From the NCBI GenBank assembly GCA_020852815.1, contig JADZAN010000024.1, positions 62,001 to 126,000 of the forward strand: a stretch of DNA of 64,000 bases. The letters are read 5' to 3'. Under the pieces are notes generated by a model. That model was not told where the DNA came from and made no database searches. It worked only from the letters and a program-made list of their open reading frames with translations. This DNA is from Gemmatimonadaceae bacterium (GTDB lineage Bacteria; Gemmatimonadota; Gemmatimonadetes; Gemmatimonadales; Gemmatimonadaceae). Positions within the stretch are counted from its first letter, which is position 1. The number at the start of each line of letters is the position of its first letter. Position numbers and translations under genes: made by a program. Below, piece by piece: positions 44,189 through 53,128 of the stretch.

Positions 44189-45295
44189 ATGCTGCAGCTC
44201 CTCTGGCTCCCCGCCGCACTCATCGCTGCCTACATCGCCTACACGATGTACCTCGCCACGGTGCTCAAGTGGGAGGATGAGCAGACGGTGGGGCTGGCGT
44301 ACTACGGGCTCCCGCTCGCCGGGCGCAACGCCTTCAAGGAACGCCTCCGCGCTCACGCGCGCCGGTTGCGCCCGCTCATCCAGTTCAACGCCAGGTTCAC
44401 CCGGCTCGACTTCGCCAAGTCGCACATCACCTACAAGGGCATAGCCGGGCCGAGCGGGAGCTGCAGCGCCGACACGTTCGCCAAGGCCGCAGCCTACACG
44501 CCGCGTGCTGACGATGTCTTCGTCGTCACGCAGATGAAGTGCGGGACCACGTGGATGCAGAACGTCGTCTACGAGGTGTTGAAGCGCGGAAAAGGCGACC
44601 TCGTCGAGACCGGCGCGGCGATGTACGCCATCGCGCCGTGGCTCGAGGGGCGCAAGAGCGTCTCCGTCGAACAGGCGCCGCTCGTCGGCACCGAACGTCC
44701 GTCGCGCATCATCAAGACGCACCTCCCGGTCGCGCTCTGTCCGTTCGACGCCAGGGCAAGGTACATCTACGTCGCGCGCCACCCCGTGTCGTGCTTCGCC
44801 AGCTGCATCGATTTCGTCGACACCAACGTCGGCGGGATGTCCCCCGACCTCGGCGCCTTCGAGGCCTGGTACACGTCGCCCGAGCACATGTGGTGGGGGA
44901 CGTGGACCGACCACGTGAAGGGATGGTGGGAGCGCGCCAAGGCGTCGCCCGGCAACGTCCTTTTTGTCTACTTCGAGGACATGAAGCAGGACCTGGGGGC
45001 GGTGGTGCAGCAGGTCGCCGCCTTCCTCGGCGTCGCCCCGCTCACCGCCGACGAACGCGCCGCCGTGGTGCACAAGTGCGGTTTCGCCTACATGCAGGAA
45101 CACCAGGACAACTTCGAGATGCACCCGCCGCACATCCTGCAGACCAACGCGGAGCTGTTCGTGTCGGGGAGTGCGGACCGCTACAAGAACGTTCCCGCCG
45201 AGATCCGCGCGCGGGTGGCGGAGTGGGTGGTGCGGGAGATGGAGGGGAGTGGGTTTCCGCTGGCGGCGAAGTATCCGGACGTAAAGAAGGGCTAG
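44189..45295 (+). CDS. Membrane-anchored sulfotransferase
   Basis: 368 aa. N-terminal hydrophobic anchor (LLWLPAALIAAYIAYTMYLA). PAPS-binding loop VVTQMKCGTTWMQNVVYEVL (family TYPKSGTTW; here Lys-Cys-Gly), ARHPVSCFAS (3'-phosphate loop) and VYFEDMKQDLG. Transfers sulfate from PAPS to an unknown acceptor. It converges on the FAD dehydrogenase, sharing CTAG for both stop codons. Confidence 0.85.
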   Translation: MLQLLWLPAALIAAYIAYTMYLATVLKWEDEQTVGLAYYGLPLAGRNAFKERLRAHARRLRPLIQFNARFTRLDFAKSHITYKGIAGPSGSCSADTFAKAAAYTPRADDVFVVTQMKCGTTWMQNVVYEVLKRGKGDLVETGAAMYAIAPWLEGRKSVSVEQAPLVGTERPSRIIKTHLPVALCPFDARARYIYVARHPVSCFASCIDFVDTNVGGMSPDLGAFEAWYTSPEHMWWGTWTDHVKGWWERAKASPGNVLFVYFEDMKQDLGAVVQQVAAFLGVAPLTADERAAVVHKCGFAYMQEHQDNFEMHPPHILQTNAELFVSGSADRYKNVPAEIRARVAEWVVREMEGSGFPLAAKYPDVKKG

Positions 45296-46947
45296 ACACC
45301 TCTCGCCACCGCCCGCCCCGCCGCCCGCCCCGAGAACAGGCACCCGCCGAGAAACGTTCCCTCCAGCGCCCGGTAGCCGTGCATCCCACCGCCCCCGAAC
45401 CCCGCCGCCTCGCCCGCCGCATACAGCCCGCCTAACGGCTCGCCGTTCTCCCCCAGCACCCGCCCCGACAGGTCGGTCTCCAGCCCGCCTAACGTCTTGC
45501 GCGTAAGCACGCGCAGGCGCACGGCGATGAGCGGCCCCGCCGACGGGTCGAGGAAACGGTGCGGCTTCGCCGTGCGGATCAGGCGGTCGCCGATGTAGCG
45601 GCGCGCCGCATGGATCGCCATCAGCTGCGCATCCTTGGAGTAGGCGTGCGCTACCTCACGGTCACGCGACTCCAGTACGCGTTGCAGCTCGCGCACCTCG
45701 ATGAAGTTCTCCCCCGTCATCTCGTTCATGCGCCGCACCAGCGCCGGCACGCCCGACTCGACGATGAAGTCGCTCCCCTTGTCCATGAACGCCTGCACCG
45801 GGCCCGGCACCCCGCCGCGCACGCGCCCCAGCACCGCCTTCCAGTCGCGATTGGTCAGGTCCGGGTTCTGCTCCGACCCCGACAACGCGAACTCGCGCTC
45901 GATGACCTTCCTCGTGAGGATGAACCAGGACCAGTCGTAGCCGATGCGGCGCAGGTAGGTGAGCGTCGCCATCGTGTCGAAACCGGGAAAGAGCGGCGCC
46001 GGGAGACGGCGCCCCAGCGCGTCGAGCCAGAGAGACGAGGGACCGGGGAGGATGCGGATCCCGTGCATGGGCCAGATCGGGTCCCAGTTCTTCACCCCTT
46101 CCACATAGTGCCACATGCGATCGCGGTTGATGAGGCGCGCCCCCGCCGTCTCGGCGACACCCAGCATCAACCCGTCCACGTGCGCCGGCACCCCGGAGAT
46201 CATCTCCATCGGCGGGTCGCCCAGCCGCGATGGCCACGCCTGCCTGACGAGTGCATGGTTCCCGCCAATCCCGCCCGACGTGACAATGACGGCCGGGGCG
46301 TAGAACGAGAAGTCGCCCGCCGGGATGCGCGATGACGCCTCCCCGCGCGCGACGCTGCTCGCCTGCAGCACCTCACCATGCACGCCGTCCACGGCCCCGC
46401 CACTCCTGGAGAGGCTGGTGACGCGATGGCGAAAGCAGAGCGTCACCTTTCCCGCCTGCTCCGCCGCACGCACGCGCCGCGTGAACAGCTCCACGAGCGC
46501 TGGCCCGGTCCCCCAGGTGACGTGAAAGCGCGGCACGGAGTTGCCATGCTCGGTGGCGATGTTCCCGCCACGCTCCGCCCACCCGACCACCGGGAAGATC
46601 CGGTGCCCCATCGCCTTGAGCCAGGCGTGCTGCTCGCCAGCCGCAAAGTGCACGTACGCCTCGGCCCATCGCCTGGGCCACTGGTCCTCGGGACGGTCGA
46701 ACCCCGCCGAGCCTAACCAGTCCTGCCAGGCCAGCTCGCGCGAGTCGCGGATCCCCAGGCGACGCTGCTCCGGCGTGTCGACGAGGAAGAGCCCCCCGAA
46801 CGACCAGAAGGCCTGCCCGCCCAGCGAGCACTCCGGTTCCTGGTCCAGGAGGATGACGCGCTTTCCGGCATCGGCCAGTTCGGCCGTGGCGGCGAGGCCG
46901 GCAAGCCCTCCCCCAACGACGATCGCGTCCGCATCGTATGTCTTCAT
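45292..46947 (-). CDS. FAD-dependent dehydrogenase (KstD/fumarate-reductase-like flavoprotein)
   Basis: 551 aa. Rossmann GxGxxG near the N-terminus (DADAIVVGGGLAGLAATAEL), LGGQAFWSFGG, and the C-terminal GGLYAAGEAAGFGGGGMHGY, which closes the FAD site. Matches 'FAD-binding dehydrogenase' flavoproteins related to 3-ketosteroid dehydrogenase. Electron acceptor and substrate unknown. Divergent from the M28 gene, with 27 bp between starts. Confidence 0.88.
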   Translation of the reverse strand: MKTYDADAIVVGGGLAGLAATAELADAGKRVILLDQEPECSLGGQAFWSFGGLFLVDTPEQRRLGIRDSRELAWQDWLGSAGFDRPEDQWPRRWAEAYVHFAAGEQHAWLKAMGHRIFPVVGWAERGGNIATEHGNSVPRFHVTWGTGPALVELFTRRVRAAEQAGKVTLCFRHRVTSLSRSGGAVDGVHGEVLQASSVARGEASSRIPAGDFSFYAPAVIVTSGGIGGNHALVRQAWPSRLGDPPMEMISGVPAHVDGLMLGVAETAGARLINRDRMWHYVEGVKNWDPIWPMHGIRILPGPSSLWLDALGRRLPAPLFPGFDTMATLTYLRRIGYDWSWFILTRKVIEREFALSGSEQNPDLTNRDWKAVLGRVRGGVPGPVQAFMDKGSDFIVESGVPALVRRMNEMTGENFIEVRELQRVLESRDREVAHAYSKDAQLMAIHAARRYIGDRLIRTAKPHRFLDPSAGPLIAVRLRVLTRKTLGGLETDLSGRVLGENGEPLGGLYAAGEAAGFGGGGMHGYRALEGTFLGGCLFSGRAAGRAVARGV

Positions 46948-46974
46948 GCCGTCAATTCTACAAGGGAGCCCTGC

Positions 46975-48570
46975 ATGCGCGCGAACGCACGTCGTAGCGT
47001 CGTCACCATCTTCGCCCTCCTCTGCGCGCTGCGCCTCCCGGCGCAGCAGCCGGAGCGCCTCGACTACCAGATGCTCGGACGCATCCGTGAGGAGGGGATG
47101 CAACGCTCGCAGGTGATGGACATCATCTCCTGGCTGTCCGACGTGAAGGGGCCGCGCCTAACGGGCAGCCCCGGCTTCAAGGCCGCCGGCGACTGGACCA
47201 TCGAGACGCTGCGCAAGTGGGGAATGTCCAACGTCCACTACGAGCCGTGGGCCTTCGGGCGCGGCTGGTCGCTGGAGCGCTTCAGCGCGCACATGATAGA
47301 GCCGCAGATCCAGCCGCTCATCGGCTACCCCAAGGCCTGGTCGCCGGGGACTAACGGCGTGGTGCAGGGCGACGTGGTCATGGCCATCATCGCCACCCCC
47401 GCCGACTTCGAGAAGTACCGCGGGAAGCTCAAGGGGAAGATCGTCCTCCCCCAGGCCGAGCGCGTGGTGCGCATGCTGGAAGGGCCCATCGTCCTCAAGA
47501 TGGGGGAGAAGGAGATCAAGGAAGCCGAGTCGACCCCCATTGCCGCTGCGGCCGGAGGGCCACGCTTCACCCGCCCGGCCGTCTCAGCGGAGCAGCTCAA
47601 CAAGTTCTATGTCGACGAGGGGGTCGTCGCCGTGCTCGATCGCGGCACCGACTCCGACATGTCGGCCGGCGGGAGCGACATGTCGTGGCAAACGCAACGC
47701 GTCGACGGCGGGACGATCTTTGTCGGCTTGGCGGGGAGCCGTGATGCCAACGCCGTGATGCCGCCGCAGGTGACGCTGGCCGTGGAGCACTACAACCGCA
47801 TGGTGCGCATCCTCCAGAAGGGGGTGCCGGTCAAGGTCGAACTCGACCTGCGCGTGAAGTTCCACGACGAGGGTGCAACGCCGAACGGCTTCAACATCGT
47901 CGCCGAGATCCCGGGAACCGACCCCAAGCTCAAGGACGAGATCGTGCTCATTGGCGGGCACTTCGACTCGTGGCATGCGGGGACGGGGGCGACCGACAAC
48001 GCGACCGGCTCGGCGGCCATGCTCGAGGCGTTGCGCATCCTCAAGACGTTAGGCGTGCAACCGCGCCGCACCATTCGCATCGGGTTGTGGGGCGCGGAGG
48101 AGCAGGGGCTGCTGGGTTCGCGCGAGTACGTGAAGCAGCACATTGCCGACGGCGCCACGCTCAAGCCCGAGCATGCCAAGCACTCGGCGTACTTCAACAT
48201 CGACAACGGGACCGGGCGCATTCGCGGCATCTGGTTCCAGCAGAACTTCGGCGTGCAGCCCATCTTCCAGCAGTGGATCACCCCGCTCGCCGACCTTGGC
48301 GTGAGCACGCTGGGGCCGCGGAGCGTGACCAGCACCGATCACCTGGCCTTCGACGCGGCGGGGATCCCCGGCTTCCAGTTCATGCAGGAGCGCCTCGAGT
48401 ACAACTCGCGCACGCACCATTCCAACATGGACGTGGTGGACCGGGTGCAACGCGACGACATGGTGCAGATGGCGACCGTGGTGGCGTGGTTCGCGTACAA
48501 CGCGGCGCAGCGGGACGAGAAGTTGCCGCGCAAGGCCATGCCGGCGCCGAGGCCGCAGGTCGTGCCGTAG
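46975..48570 (+). CDS. Secreted M28-family zinc aminopeptidase
   Basis: 531 aa. Signal peptide to LPAQQ. A PA domain (150-280) is followed by the M28 catalytic part: IGGHFDSWHAGTGATDNATG (His/Asp ligands), WGAEEQGLLGSREYV (catalytic Glu-Glu), YFNIDNGTG and SRTHHSNMD (last His). Exported exopeptidase feeding on peptides. Confidence 0.92.
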   Translation: MRANARRSVVTIFALLCALRLPAQQPERLDYQMLGRIREEGMQRSQVMDIISWLSDVKGPRLTGSPGFKAAGDWTIETLRKWGMSNVHYEPWAFGRGWSLERFSAHMIEPQIQPLIGYPKAWSPGTNGVVQGDVVMAIIATPADFEKYRGKLKGKIVLPQAERVVRMLEGPIVLKMGEKEIKEAESTPIAAAAGGPRFTRPAVSAEQLNKFYVDEGVVAVLDRGTDSDMSAGGSDMSWQTQRVDGGTIFVGLAGSRDANAVMPPQVTLAVEHYNRMVRILQKGVPVKVELDLRVKFHDEGATPNGFNIVAEIPGTDPKLKDEIVLIGGHFDSWHAGTGATDNATGSAAMLEALRILKTLGVQPRRTIRIGLWGAEEQGLLGSREYVKQHIADGATLKPEHAKHSAYFNIDNGTGRIRGIWFQQNFGVQPIFQQWITPLADLGVSTLGPRSVTSTDHLAFDAAGIPGFQFMQERLEYNSRTHHSNMDVVDRVQRDDMVQMATVVAWFAYNAAQRDEKLPRKAMPAPRPQVVP

Positions 48571-48758
48571 CGTGCGCTTGGGGGCGCAGCTTCCTCGAGT
48601 TCGTCGTCGTGCGCACGAGCCACGGGTCGTACTACCTGAGCCGCCGGGAAGGGGCGCGGGTCGCGGCCGTGATCGGGCGCTGGTAGACGCCTCGCTGGAT
48701 CGAGTTCACCGATCTCGAGGGCGCGCTCGTGCGCCTGCGTCCGCGCAGCGGGCCGCCT
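48571..48758 (+). other. Gap with fragments of small protein-like frames
   Basis: A plus frame reads SFLEFVVVRTSHGSYYLSRR and ends at a TAG (48685), and a later frame gives WIEFTDLEGALVRLRPRS. Both look like pieces of short beta-rich proteins but neither has a start. Possibly gene debris. Confidence 0.25.
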
Positions 48759-50567
48759 TCACGCCGGCGCGATCTCCCCCGTCTGCAACCGCCACAACGC
48801 CGCGTAGATCCCGCCGCGCGCCACCAGCGCCTCGTGCGTCCCCGACTCGACAATCGCCCCATCCTCGAAGACGTGGATCGCGTCGGCATGTCGCACCGTC
48901 GACAAGCGATGCGCCACCACGATCGTCGTCAGCGCGTGCGCCGCCGTCACCCGTGCCAGCGAGTGCTGGATCGCCGCCTCGGTCTCGTTGTCCACCGCCG
49001 ACGTTGCCTCGTCGAGCACCAGGATCGACGGCTCACGATAGAAGGCGCGCGCCAGCGCGATGCGTTGCCGCTGCCCGCCGGAGAGCTGCGTCCCCCGCTC
49101 CCCCACCAGCGCGTCGTACCCGTTAGGCAGCGCGGCGACGAACTCGTCGACCTCCGCCGCCTGCGCCGCGCGCTCCACGCGCGCGCGATCAACCGTCGCC
49201 GCCCCATACGCGATGTTCTCGGCGATCGAGCCGTCCGTGAGGAAGGGATCCTGCGCCACGTAGCCAATGAGCCGTCGCAGCGATGACGGATCGTAGGTCG
49301 TGATGTCGACGCCGTCGATGAGGATGCGGCCGCCGTCTGCATCCAGGTAACGCATCAGGAGCTTGAGCAGCGTGCTCTTCCCGCTCCCCGTGGCCCCCAC
49401 CAGCGCCACCGTCGAACCGGCGGCCACGTCCAGCGTGATCCCGCGCAACGCGGGGCGTCCGTCGTAGGCGAAGCGCACCTGCTCGAAACAGAGCGCCTGC
49501 GGCGCGCGCGCCACCGTTGGCACCGCCGCCGTTGCACGTGGCGGGAGCGGCGTGTCGAGCAGCTCCATGATCCGGTTCACCGACGCCATCGCCCGATTGT
49601 ACAGGTCGGTCATGTCGGCCAGCCGCGTCAGCGGCCACAGCAACCGCTGCGTGAGGTACACCAGCGCCGAGTAGGATCCCACGCCAATCTCGCCGCGCAG
49701 CGCCATCAGCCCGCCGTAGAGCAGCGTGGCGATGAAGCCGCACAGGATCGCCATGCGGATCACCGGGGTGATGGCCGCCGAGACGCGAATCGCCTCGGCG
49801 TTGCGCTGGCGATAGGCATCGCTCGCCGCTTGCAGGTGCGCTGCCTCGAACGACTCGGCCGTGTACGCCTGGATCGTCGCCATCCCGTACAGGTTGTTGC
49901 TCAACCGCGCCGAGAGCGTGGCCGCCGACTCGCGCACCGCTGCATAACGAGGGGCCAGGCGCCGCTGGAACCAGAAGGCGCCAAAGAGGATGAGCGGGAT
50001 GGGGAGGAGCGCCAGCACCGCGAGCGACGCTGTCACCGCGAAGAAGGCCGCCCCCACGAGGATCGACGAACAGAAGACCTGGATCAGGTCGTTGGCGCCC
50101 GTGTTGAGGAAGCGCTCGACCTGGTTCACGTCTTCATTGAGGAGCGCCATCAGGCGTCCGCTGCGCTGCCGCTCGATGAAGCCGGGGGGAAGGGCCTGGA
50201 TGTGCGTGTACGCCGCTTGTCGAAGGTCGTGCTGGAGATCCTGCGCCAGCCCGCGCCACTTGATGGCGTAGAGGTACTCGAACGTCGACTCCAGCACCCA
50301 GACCAGCGCCGTGATCGCGACGAGGACGGCGAGCTGCGTGGTGGGCTCGGCGATGCCGGAGCGGGCGAGGAAGGAGTCCTTCCTGTTGACCACGACGTCG
50401 ACCGCGACGCCGATGAGCAGTTCGGGGAGGACGTCAAAGAACTTGTTGAGGACCGAGAAGCATGCCGCGAGGATGGCGTTGCGGCGGTACGGTCCGGCGA
50501 AGGCGAAGAGGCGGCGGAGGGGGTGGGTCCCCGGGGATGGCGGCACCACGCGAGGGGGATGGGGCAT
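48759..50567 (-). CDS. ABC transporter, fused membrane and ATPase domains (MsbA-like exporter)
   Basis: 602 aa. Six-helix ABC membrane domain (25-330) and ATPase: Walker A VGATGSGKST, Q-loop YVAQDPFLTDGS, signature LSGGQRQRIALARA, Walker B ILVLDEATSAVD, H-loop VAHRLS. Type IV exporter, likely working as homodimer; substrate unknown (lipid or drug). A TATACT box ends 6 nt before the ATG, so the mRNA may be leaderless. Confidence 0.92.
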   Translation of the reverse strand: MPHPPRVVPPSPGTHPLRRLFAFAGPYRRNAILAACFSVLNKFFDVLPELLIGVAVDVVVNRKDSFLARSGIAEPTTQLAVLVAITALVWVLESTFEYLYAIKWRGLAQDLQHDLRQAAYTHIQALPPGFIERQRSGRLMALLNEDVNQVERFLNTGANDLIQVFCSSILVGAAFFAVTASLAVLALLPIPLILFGAFWFQRRLAPRYAAVRESAATLSARLSNNLYGMATIQAYTAESFEAAHLQAASDAYRQRNAEAIRVSAAITPVIRMAILCGFIATLLYGGLMALRGEIGVGSYSALVYLTQRLLWPLTRLADMTDLYNRAMASVNRIMELLDTPLPPRATAAVPTVARAPQALCFEQVRFAYDGRPALRGITLDVAAGSTVALVGATGSGKSTLLKLLMRYLDADGGRILIDGVDITTYDPSSLRRLIGYVAQDPFLTDGSIAENIAYGAATVDRARVERAAQAAEVDEFVAALPNGYDALVGERGTQLSGGQRQRIALARAFYREPSILVLDEATSAVDNETEAAIQHSLARVTAAHALTTIVVAHRLSTVRHADAIHVFEDGAIVESGTHEALVARGGIYAALWRLQTGEIAPA

Positions 50568-50573
50568 GCTGCA

Positions 50574-50579
50574 AGTATA
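50574..50579 (-). promoter_or_regulatory. -10 box directly before the ABC exporter start
   Basis: TATACT on the minus strand, 6 nt before the ATG. The expected transcription start falls on the start codon. No -35 match. Confidence 0.4.
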
Positions 50580-50740
50580 GTAGTGCCGGCGGGCTCCGGC
50601 TCCCGGTGGTGCTCGTCCCCGGGCTCGTCGTCCCTTGCGGGGTCGCCACGGATGATTTCCTCGGTGTGGCCAGAGCATATCACGGCAAGACGGCCCGCCG
50701 GGTCGCGTGAGTAGGGCGAAGTTCCGGCGCCTAAGGACAG

Positions 50741-50766
50741 AAAGCCCGACCGCGCGGCCGGGCTTC
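50741..50766. terminator. Hairpin terminator flanking the Rhs region
   Basis: AAGCCCG/CGGGCTT arms continue into CCGCGCGG, giving a near-perfect stem. It lies between the ABC exporter promoter region and the 3' end of the Rhs module. Confidence 0.6.
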
Positions 50767-50857
50767 CGTGTCACATGCTTTGCATGTGCCTAACCATGGG
50801 TGCACCTGACGGCGCATGCGACCGCGGTGCAGGTGACGCTAGGGTTAGGCTGCGGAA

Positions 50858-51175
50858 TCACTCCTCTTCGACGGGTTGAACGTAACCGAAGTACTTCGTG
50901 CTCCGAATGTGGTAGAGGATGTGCCTGTACTCCTCACCGATCGCGTTAAGGGCATCCTCGATGTCACTGTGGTCAGCGTCAGAGGCGGCGAGCGATGCAA
51001 CAAGGTCTCTGAGGCGCTCCGCGGACTCAAGGATGTCGGACAGGCCCGTGGCGATCTCCCACGCATCCTCTTTGGCCGACCCGCTACCTCGGCGCGTGAC
51101 AAACTCTCGGAGTACGTCACTCCGAAGTAGAGTGTCTGCAAGCTTCTCAGTTTGGTCCATCCGTGATGTGCTCAT
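50858..51175 (-). CDS. Putative immunity protein of the orphan Rhs module
   Basis: 105 aa from the ATG giving MSTSRMDQTEKLADTLL. All-helical, acidic (IEDALNAIGEEYRHILYH). No family recognised. It starts 4 bp after the stop of the Rhs C-terminal fragment, the standard position for a cognate immunity gene. Confidence 0.5.
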   Translation of the reverse strand: MSTSRMDQTEKLADTLLRSDVLREFVTRRGSGSAKEDAWEIATGLSDILESAERLRDLVASLAASDADHSDIEDALNAIGEEYRHILYHIRSTKYFGYVQPVEEE

Positions 51176-51179
51176 GCTG

Positions 51180-51722
51180 CTATTGGTCTCCCAGCACCCG
51201 ACGTGCCGCCTCGATCTGCCGTCGGAAGTTTGAGATCTCCCGCACGACCGATCCTGGATCACCACCGCGAGCCCGTATTGCCTCAAGCTTGCCGAGGTGC
51301 TCTGTTAGCCTGCCTTCGAGGCGCCGGATTGATTTTTCCACGGAACCCCTGCCGTGTTCCTCGAGCTGTCGTCCGAACTGCCGAAGCATGCCAGCGCTCG
51401 GAGCGACGGACTGTTCGACTGCAGCAGTCGCCGCTTTGCCAAAAAGCGCGCGGCCTGCAGTCGCGAGGGCCCCTCGGACAGCGCCGTAGACTCCCGTCGC
51501 GGCAGCAAAGGTGCCTGCTGAAACATCAACCAGCGGCTGATCCTGCGCCATGAGCCGCCTGACTTCGGCCGAGCAGTCCTCCAGGTTCTTGTCGTACGGC
51601 GGACACAGCCCAAACGGATCCGCGAAGTTGACCGGATCCCCGTTGGCGTAGCCATAGAGATTGAGCCCGCCCGCGAGCCCGATGGGATCTTCCTGCGTGA
51701 AGCGATCCCTTTGGCGGTGTGG
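51180..51722 (-). pseudogene. Orphan Rhs C-terminal module (core end plus toxin tip)
   Basis: Starts abruptly after a stop with RDRFTQEDPIGLAGGLNLYG then YANGDPVNFADPFGLC, the conserved end of an Rhs core, then a unique tip of about 145 residues (MAQDQPLVDVSAGTFAAATG onward; helical, rich in Ala/Arg). It has no start codon or Rhs barrel, so it is a displaced 'CT' module that could recombine into a full Rhs gene. The core part is nearly identical to that of the gene at 53128. The toxin activity is not recognised. Confidence 0.75.
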
Positions 51723-51851
51723 TTATGACGGCAGCTTCCGAAGTCGCTGACGTTTCTTCTCTTAGCCGCTCGCCTCCTCGGTTTTCCGTCGTACTTCGAG
51801 CCTTGAAGCCATGACGTGCACTTTTCGGGGTGACTGCTTAGCTGCGCCGCG

Positions 51852-52046
51852 CTAAGCGACGACCTGTTCGTAGGTGAAGGCCGGGATGCCCGTGCGCTCG
51901 GTGGCGTGCTCGATCGTGAGCGCGACGATCTGGCCCTCTGGGTCGAGCTCGAGGAGCGTGTTGTGGTCGAGGTCGCGCGTCTCGGCGATCGTTCCCGCCT
52001 TGAACTCGATGTAGAGTGTGTCCGTGTCGGCGAAGTCTCTGATGAT
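51852..52046 (-). pseudogene. DUF2283-like small protein without visible start
   Basis: Reads DFADTDTLYIEFKAGTIAET, RDLDHNTLLELDPEGQIVAL, TIEHATERTG: the DUF2283 pattern (ADxLYIxF...LDxxGxVVxIEI). No ATG, GTG or TTG in frame at the expected N-terminus. It may be a decayed gene or use a rare start. Divergent to the XRE regulator; DUF2283 genes can be toxin-antitoxin-like partners, but that is not shown. Confidence 0.5.
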
Positions 52047-52100
52047 CGTCGCCTCAGTCCCTGCGTCAGCGCTTTGCCGCTCGCTGCCCTCGAGCTCCCG

Positions 52101-52505
52101 ATGGCCAAACGCACTAAACGCACGCCCAGCGCTCTGCCGCCAGCAGAGGAAGGCTTCGGACCCCGCCTCGCCCGACTCCGCCGGGCCGCCGGGCTTACCC
52201 AGGAAACCCTCGGCGCCGCGACCGGCATCTCGAGCCGCATGATCGCCTACTACGAGCGCGAGGACGCTGAGCCGCCCGGGCCGCTCCTCGCCGTGCTCGC
52301 CCAGGCGATCGGCGTCCCGGCCGACACGCTCCGAGGGCTAGCGCCAGCGCGGCTCACGACGCGACCGGGCACGGCCAAGCTCCTCAAGCGCCTCCAGCGC
52401 ATCGAAGAGCTCCCGCTCCCCGACCAGCGCGCCGTCCTCAAGATCGTCGACGGCCTCCTAGAGACCCACCGCCGCACAAAACCGAGCCGACAGAAGGCGA
52501 GCTGA
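52101..52505 (+). CDS. XRE-family helix-turn-helix regulator
   Basis: 134 aa. Cro/C1-type HTH at about 20-75: RLARLRRAAGLTQETLGAAT, GISSRMIAYYERED, then LLAVLAQAIGVPADTLRGL. A C-terminal helical tail (LPLPDQRAVLKIVDGLLETH) is typical of stand-alone XRE regulators. It sits between two Rhs modules and may control neighbours. The 137 bp after it hold no gene. Confidence 0.85.
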   Translation: MAKRTKRTPSALPPAEEGFGPRLARLRRAAGLTQETLGAATGISSRMIAYYEREDAEPPGPLLAVLAQAIGVPADTLRGLAPARLTTRPGTAKLLKRLQRIEELPLPDQRAVLKIVDGLLETHRRTKPSRQKAS

Positions 52506-52642
52506 GCAGGCGCACGACGCACAGCGAAAAGAGAGAGCCCGACCTGGATCGCTCCCGATCGAGCTCTCGCTCATTCAGGTCCCCTGCGCTACCTCGCGTG
52601 AATACACCAGGGGACACGCCACCTGTTTGTCGGACCGCGTCT

Positions 52643-53128
52643 TCAAGGGATGAGCGAGGCTTCGATTTGGGTGATGTCGCCTGCCTCGAGCGCCGTCGCT
52701 AGGCTCATGACGCCAGCTGCTGAGAGCGCGCTCATGCGATGACGCACACTCTCAGGCCAGCGCTGTTCGGCAACAAACGACAGAAAACTCGTGCGGGTGA
52801 TTTCGCCTTGGGCATACTTGCGAATGATCCCCAGCACTCGCTCACGCTCCGCGATCAGTTCGAGCAGCAGCTCTACCGCTTCGTTCGATGAAGCTTCGTC
52901 CAGCAGCGACCGCACATCCCGAGCGAGGGTGAGCAGGCGAGTGTCGTCTCCGCTCGCGACATCCACCCGCTCGCTGATGCTCCGAACAAGCCGCTGATCG
53001 TCTGACTCCCACACGCCTGGATCTATGGTCAGCACACCGCGAAGCAAGTCGTTCACTCGCCGCGCCGGCTCGGGAGCGACAAGCGCCGCTCCTAGGTCTC
53101 GTGCGAAGGCCGTTCGATCTGGCACCAT
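52643..53128 (-). CDS. Putative immunity protein for the Rhs toxin
   Basis: 161 aa. Start overlaps the Rhs stop as TGATG. Helical, acidic, with EAVELLLELIAERERVLGII in the centre. No family known to me; identity is by position only. Confidence 0.55.
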   Translation of the reverse strand: MVPDRTAFARDLGAALVAPEPARRVNDLLRGVLTIDPGVWESDDQRLVRSISERVDVASGDDTRLLTLARDVRSLLDEASSNEAVELLLELIAERERVLGIIRKYAQGEITRTSFLSFVAEQRWPESVRHRMSALSAAGVMSLATALEAGDITQIEASLIP

